Shown: piece after piece, positions 19,735-20,362 of the stretch
Layout of the letters: the number at the start of each line of letters is the position of its first letter
Numbering within the stretch: the stretch's first letter is position 1
NCBI GenBank assembly: GCA_023438885.1
Contig: JAEXPS010000046.1
Location: 1 to 20,362 of the forward strand
Length of the DNA stretch: 20,362 nucleotides
Direction: 5' to 3'
Source: Actinomycetes bacterium
GTDB lineage: Bacteria; Actinomycetota; Actinomycetes; Actinomycetales; Cellulomonadaceae
Program-made: the position numbers and the translations under genes
The notes under the pieces: generated by a model
The model's database searches: none
What the model was told of the DNA's origin: nothing
The model's input: only the letters and a program-made list of their open reading frames with translations

Positions 19735-20362
19735 ACGCCGTGGCGTGGCTGAGCGTGGCCGTCCTCGCGCTCGCGGTCGCCGTCGCGTGTCTCGTCGGGG
19801 TGCTGCTGCGCACCCGCCGGTGGATCCCGGGCGGCGCTGTCGGGCCGCTCCACGTCAGCAGTAGCGAGATCCGCGAGGGCGAGCTGGAGTGGTCCAGCGG
19901 CTATCGGGATCCCAGCCTTCCGCCGGCGTCGGACCCGGCGCACCCCTACGGCCCGCAGCTGCGGGCTGTGTCCGAGCACCTGGCCACGGCGGCTCGCGAC
20001 ATCGACGATGCGCTCGCGGCGGTGTCAGCGCCCGGTGGACTCGTGGACGACGCGGGCGAGCTCCTCGACGGCGCGCTCGAGGTTCTTGACGGCGGAGGCG
20101 AGCGACCGGATGCCCTGCCCCTGGTTCCCGTACGAGTAGGACTCAGCGGAGCTGGCGTCGCTGCCGGCTCGACGGGCGTAACTCTTCGCGTTGTTCGTGC
20201 TGGGCACGGTTCTTCTCCTTCGGTTGGACCGGTCGGGCAGGCACAGCCTGTGCCGGTCATCGGTGCCGGCGACGCTGCAACGTCGTCGGTTGTCCCGACC
20301 GTAGGGGAACCCGCCGACGCTCCCCCGGCTTTCGGTGCCGGGGTTGAGCCTGGGTCGGCGGG
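19731..20362 (+). CDS. single-pass membrane protein of the element (3' end uncertain, open to window end)
   Basis: The frame begins with GTG overlapping the stop of the excisionase-like gene. Residues 4-26 (VAWLSVAVLALAVAVACLVGVLL) are a strong membrane helix followed by positive RTRRW, so the C-terminus is probably cytoplasmic. Then come LHVSSSEIREGELEWSSGYRDPSLPPAS and a helix SEHLATAARDIDDALAAV ending near 20023. The frame stays open to the edge of the window. Third-position G+C is high to about 20075 but falls sharply after that, where a well-supported gene lies on the other strand. So either the real gene is about 110 residues and ends through a frameshift or error not resolvable here, or it continues as an antisense overlap. 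I do not recognise a family. Confidence 0.5.
   Translation, partial: MNAVAWLSVAVLALAVAVACLVGVLLRTRRWIPGGAVGPLHVSSSEIREGELEWSSGYRDPSLPPASDPAHPYGPQLRAVSEHLATAARDIDDALAAVSAPGGLVDDAGELLDGALEVLDGGGERPDALPLVPVRVGLSGAGVAAGSTGVTLRVVRAGHGSSPSVGPVGQAQPVPVIGAGDAATSSVVPTVGEPADAPPAFGAGVEPGSA
20025..20207 (-). CDS. 60-residue hypothetical protein of the element
   Basis: GTG at 20207 is preceded by AAGGAG (20220-20215) with seven bases of spacing, the strongest ribosome binding site in this part of the window. Codon third positions are almost all G or C, so it is very likely real. The N-terminal half is polar and rich in Ser, Asn, Tyr and Gly (SAESYSYGNQGQG), followed by an amphipathic helix SLASAVKNLERAVEELARVV with leucine/valine spacing that could form a coiled coil. 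There is no membrane segment and no recognised family. It is antisense to the downstream part of the membrane-protein frame. Confidence 0.7.
   Translation of the reverse strand: MPSTNNAKSYARRAGSDASSAESYSYGNQGQGIRSLASAVKNLERAVEELARVVHESTGR
20240..20254. repeat. perfect short palindrome upstream of the 60-residue gene
   Basis: GGCACAG-C-CTGTGCC is a 7-bp perfect dyad with a one-base centre, about 33 bases before the GTG of the - strand gene, flanked by further GACCGG/CCGGTC symmetry (20227-20232 and 20253-20258). Candidate operator or hairpin; no promoter is clearly placed. Beyond it, to 20362, no gene is seen on the - strand. Confidence 0.45.

Larger units (their letters stand above)
19109..20362. 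mobile_element. left end of a probable prophage or integrative element inserted at tRNA-Val (right end outside window)
   Basis: Immediately 3' of the tRNA lie an XRE repressor-like gene, a divergent MerR/excisionase-like gene, a short membrane protein and a 60-residue protein. The switch region is much A/T-richer than the chromosome to the left. tRNA 3' ends are standard targets of tyrosine integrases. No integrase, terminase, replication or transfer gene is visible in the 1.2 kb shown, so phage versus integrative conjugative element cannot be decided. The exact junction is unknown but must lie within or at the 3' end of the tRNA. Confidence 0.65.

Noticed and set aside
19436..19813. A 125-residue - strand frame over the excisionase-like gene
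   Set aside because: Ser/Thr/Arg/Pro-rich shadow with no ribosome binding site, covering the switch region and a clear MerR-type gene.

Overview
The window is about 20 kb of very G+C-rich chromosome from an actinobacterium. The evidence is the strong third-position G/C bias, frequent GTG starts, the glnE-glnA2-panB and Nif3-zinc ribbon-phosphatase gene sets (arranged as in Mycobacterium tuberculosis Rv2221c-Rv2230c, from memory), a methionine aminopeptidase with an actinobacterial-style N-terminal extension, and a polyphosphate glucokinase. The two-step repeats and general style suggest Micrococcales (for example Cellulomonadaceae or Promicromonosporaceae), but that placement is inference.

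Layout, left to right. 1-1061 (+): the end of a Cys/His-containing regulator, a DUF2249 protein and a DUF488 protein, tightly spaced and probably one operon. 1052-5435 (-): glnA2-glnE, a glutamine synthetase-like enzyme and the adenylyltransferase controlling glutamine synthetase. 5486-6301 (+): panB, for pantothenate synthesis. 6302-6527: a convergent gap with two repeat arrays, both of 19-bp period. 6528-7243 (-): methylglyoxal synthase and a small SPOR-like protein. 7291-8936 (+): map and ppgK, translationally coupled. 8933-9529 (-): a GNAT acetyltransferase whose stop codon overlaps that of ppgK. 9624-9996 (-): the RNase P RNA gene rnpB. 10153-13511 (+): a MacB-like ABC transporter ATPase and a double-FtsX-domain permease. 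13520-13587: a long hairpin built from a second repeat unit. 13614-16263 (-): an overlapping operon of a Nif3-like protein, a zinc-ribbon coiled-coil protein and a histidine phosphatase that lacks the RNase H half found in mycobacterial relatives. 16322-17919 (-): an ArsR-like regulator, a PspB-like membrane coiled-coil protein and an MDR oxidoreductase. 18001-19050 (-): a zinc alcohol dehydrogenase. 19090-19163 (+): tRNA-Val(UAC).

From the tRNA rightwards the character changes and looks like the end of an integrated phage or integrative element. An XRE-type repressor is transcribed towards the tRNA, and its reading frame terminates only inside the tRNA gene, on the antisense strand. A divergent MerR/excisionase-like gene follows, then a membrane protein and a 60-residue protein. 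Repressor and excisionase-like genes share a compact switch region, with two leaderless promoters of identical geometry and a 14-bp dyad. No integrase lies at this end. This layout matches what is known of integration-dependent immunity in mycobacteriophages such as BPs, where attP lies inside the repressor gene. It is the most interesting observation in the window.

Most of the rest is core metabolism and housekeeping. A recurrent regulatory theme is leaderless expression: a TAGNNT-like -10 hexamer lies six or seven bases before the start codon at panB, map, the Nif3 gene, the element repressor and possibly the ABC transporter.
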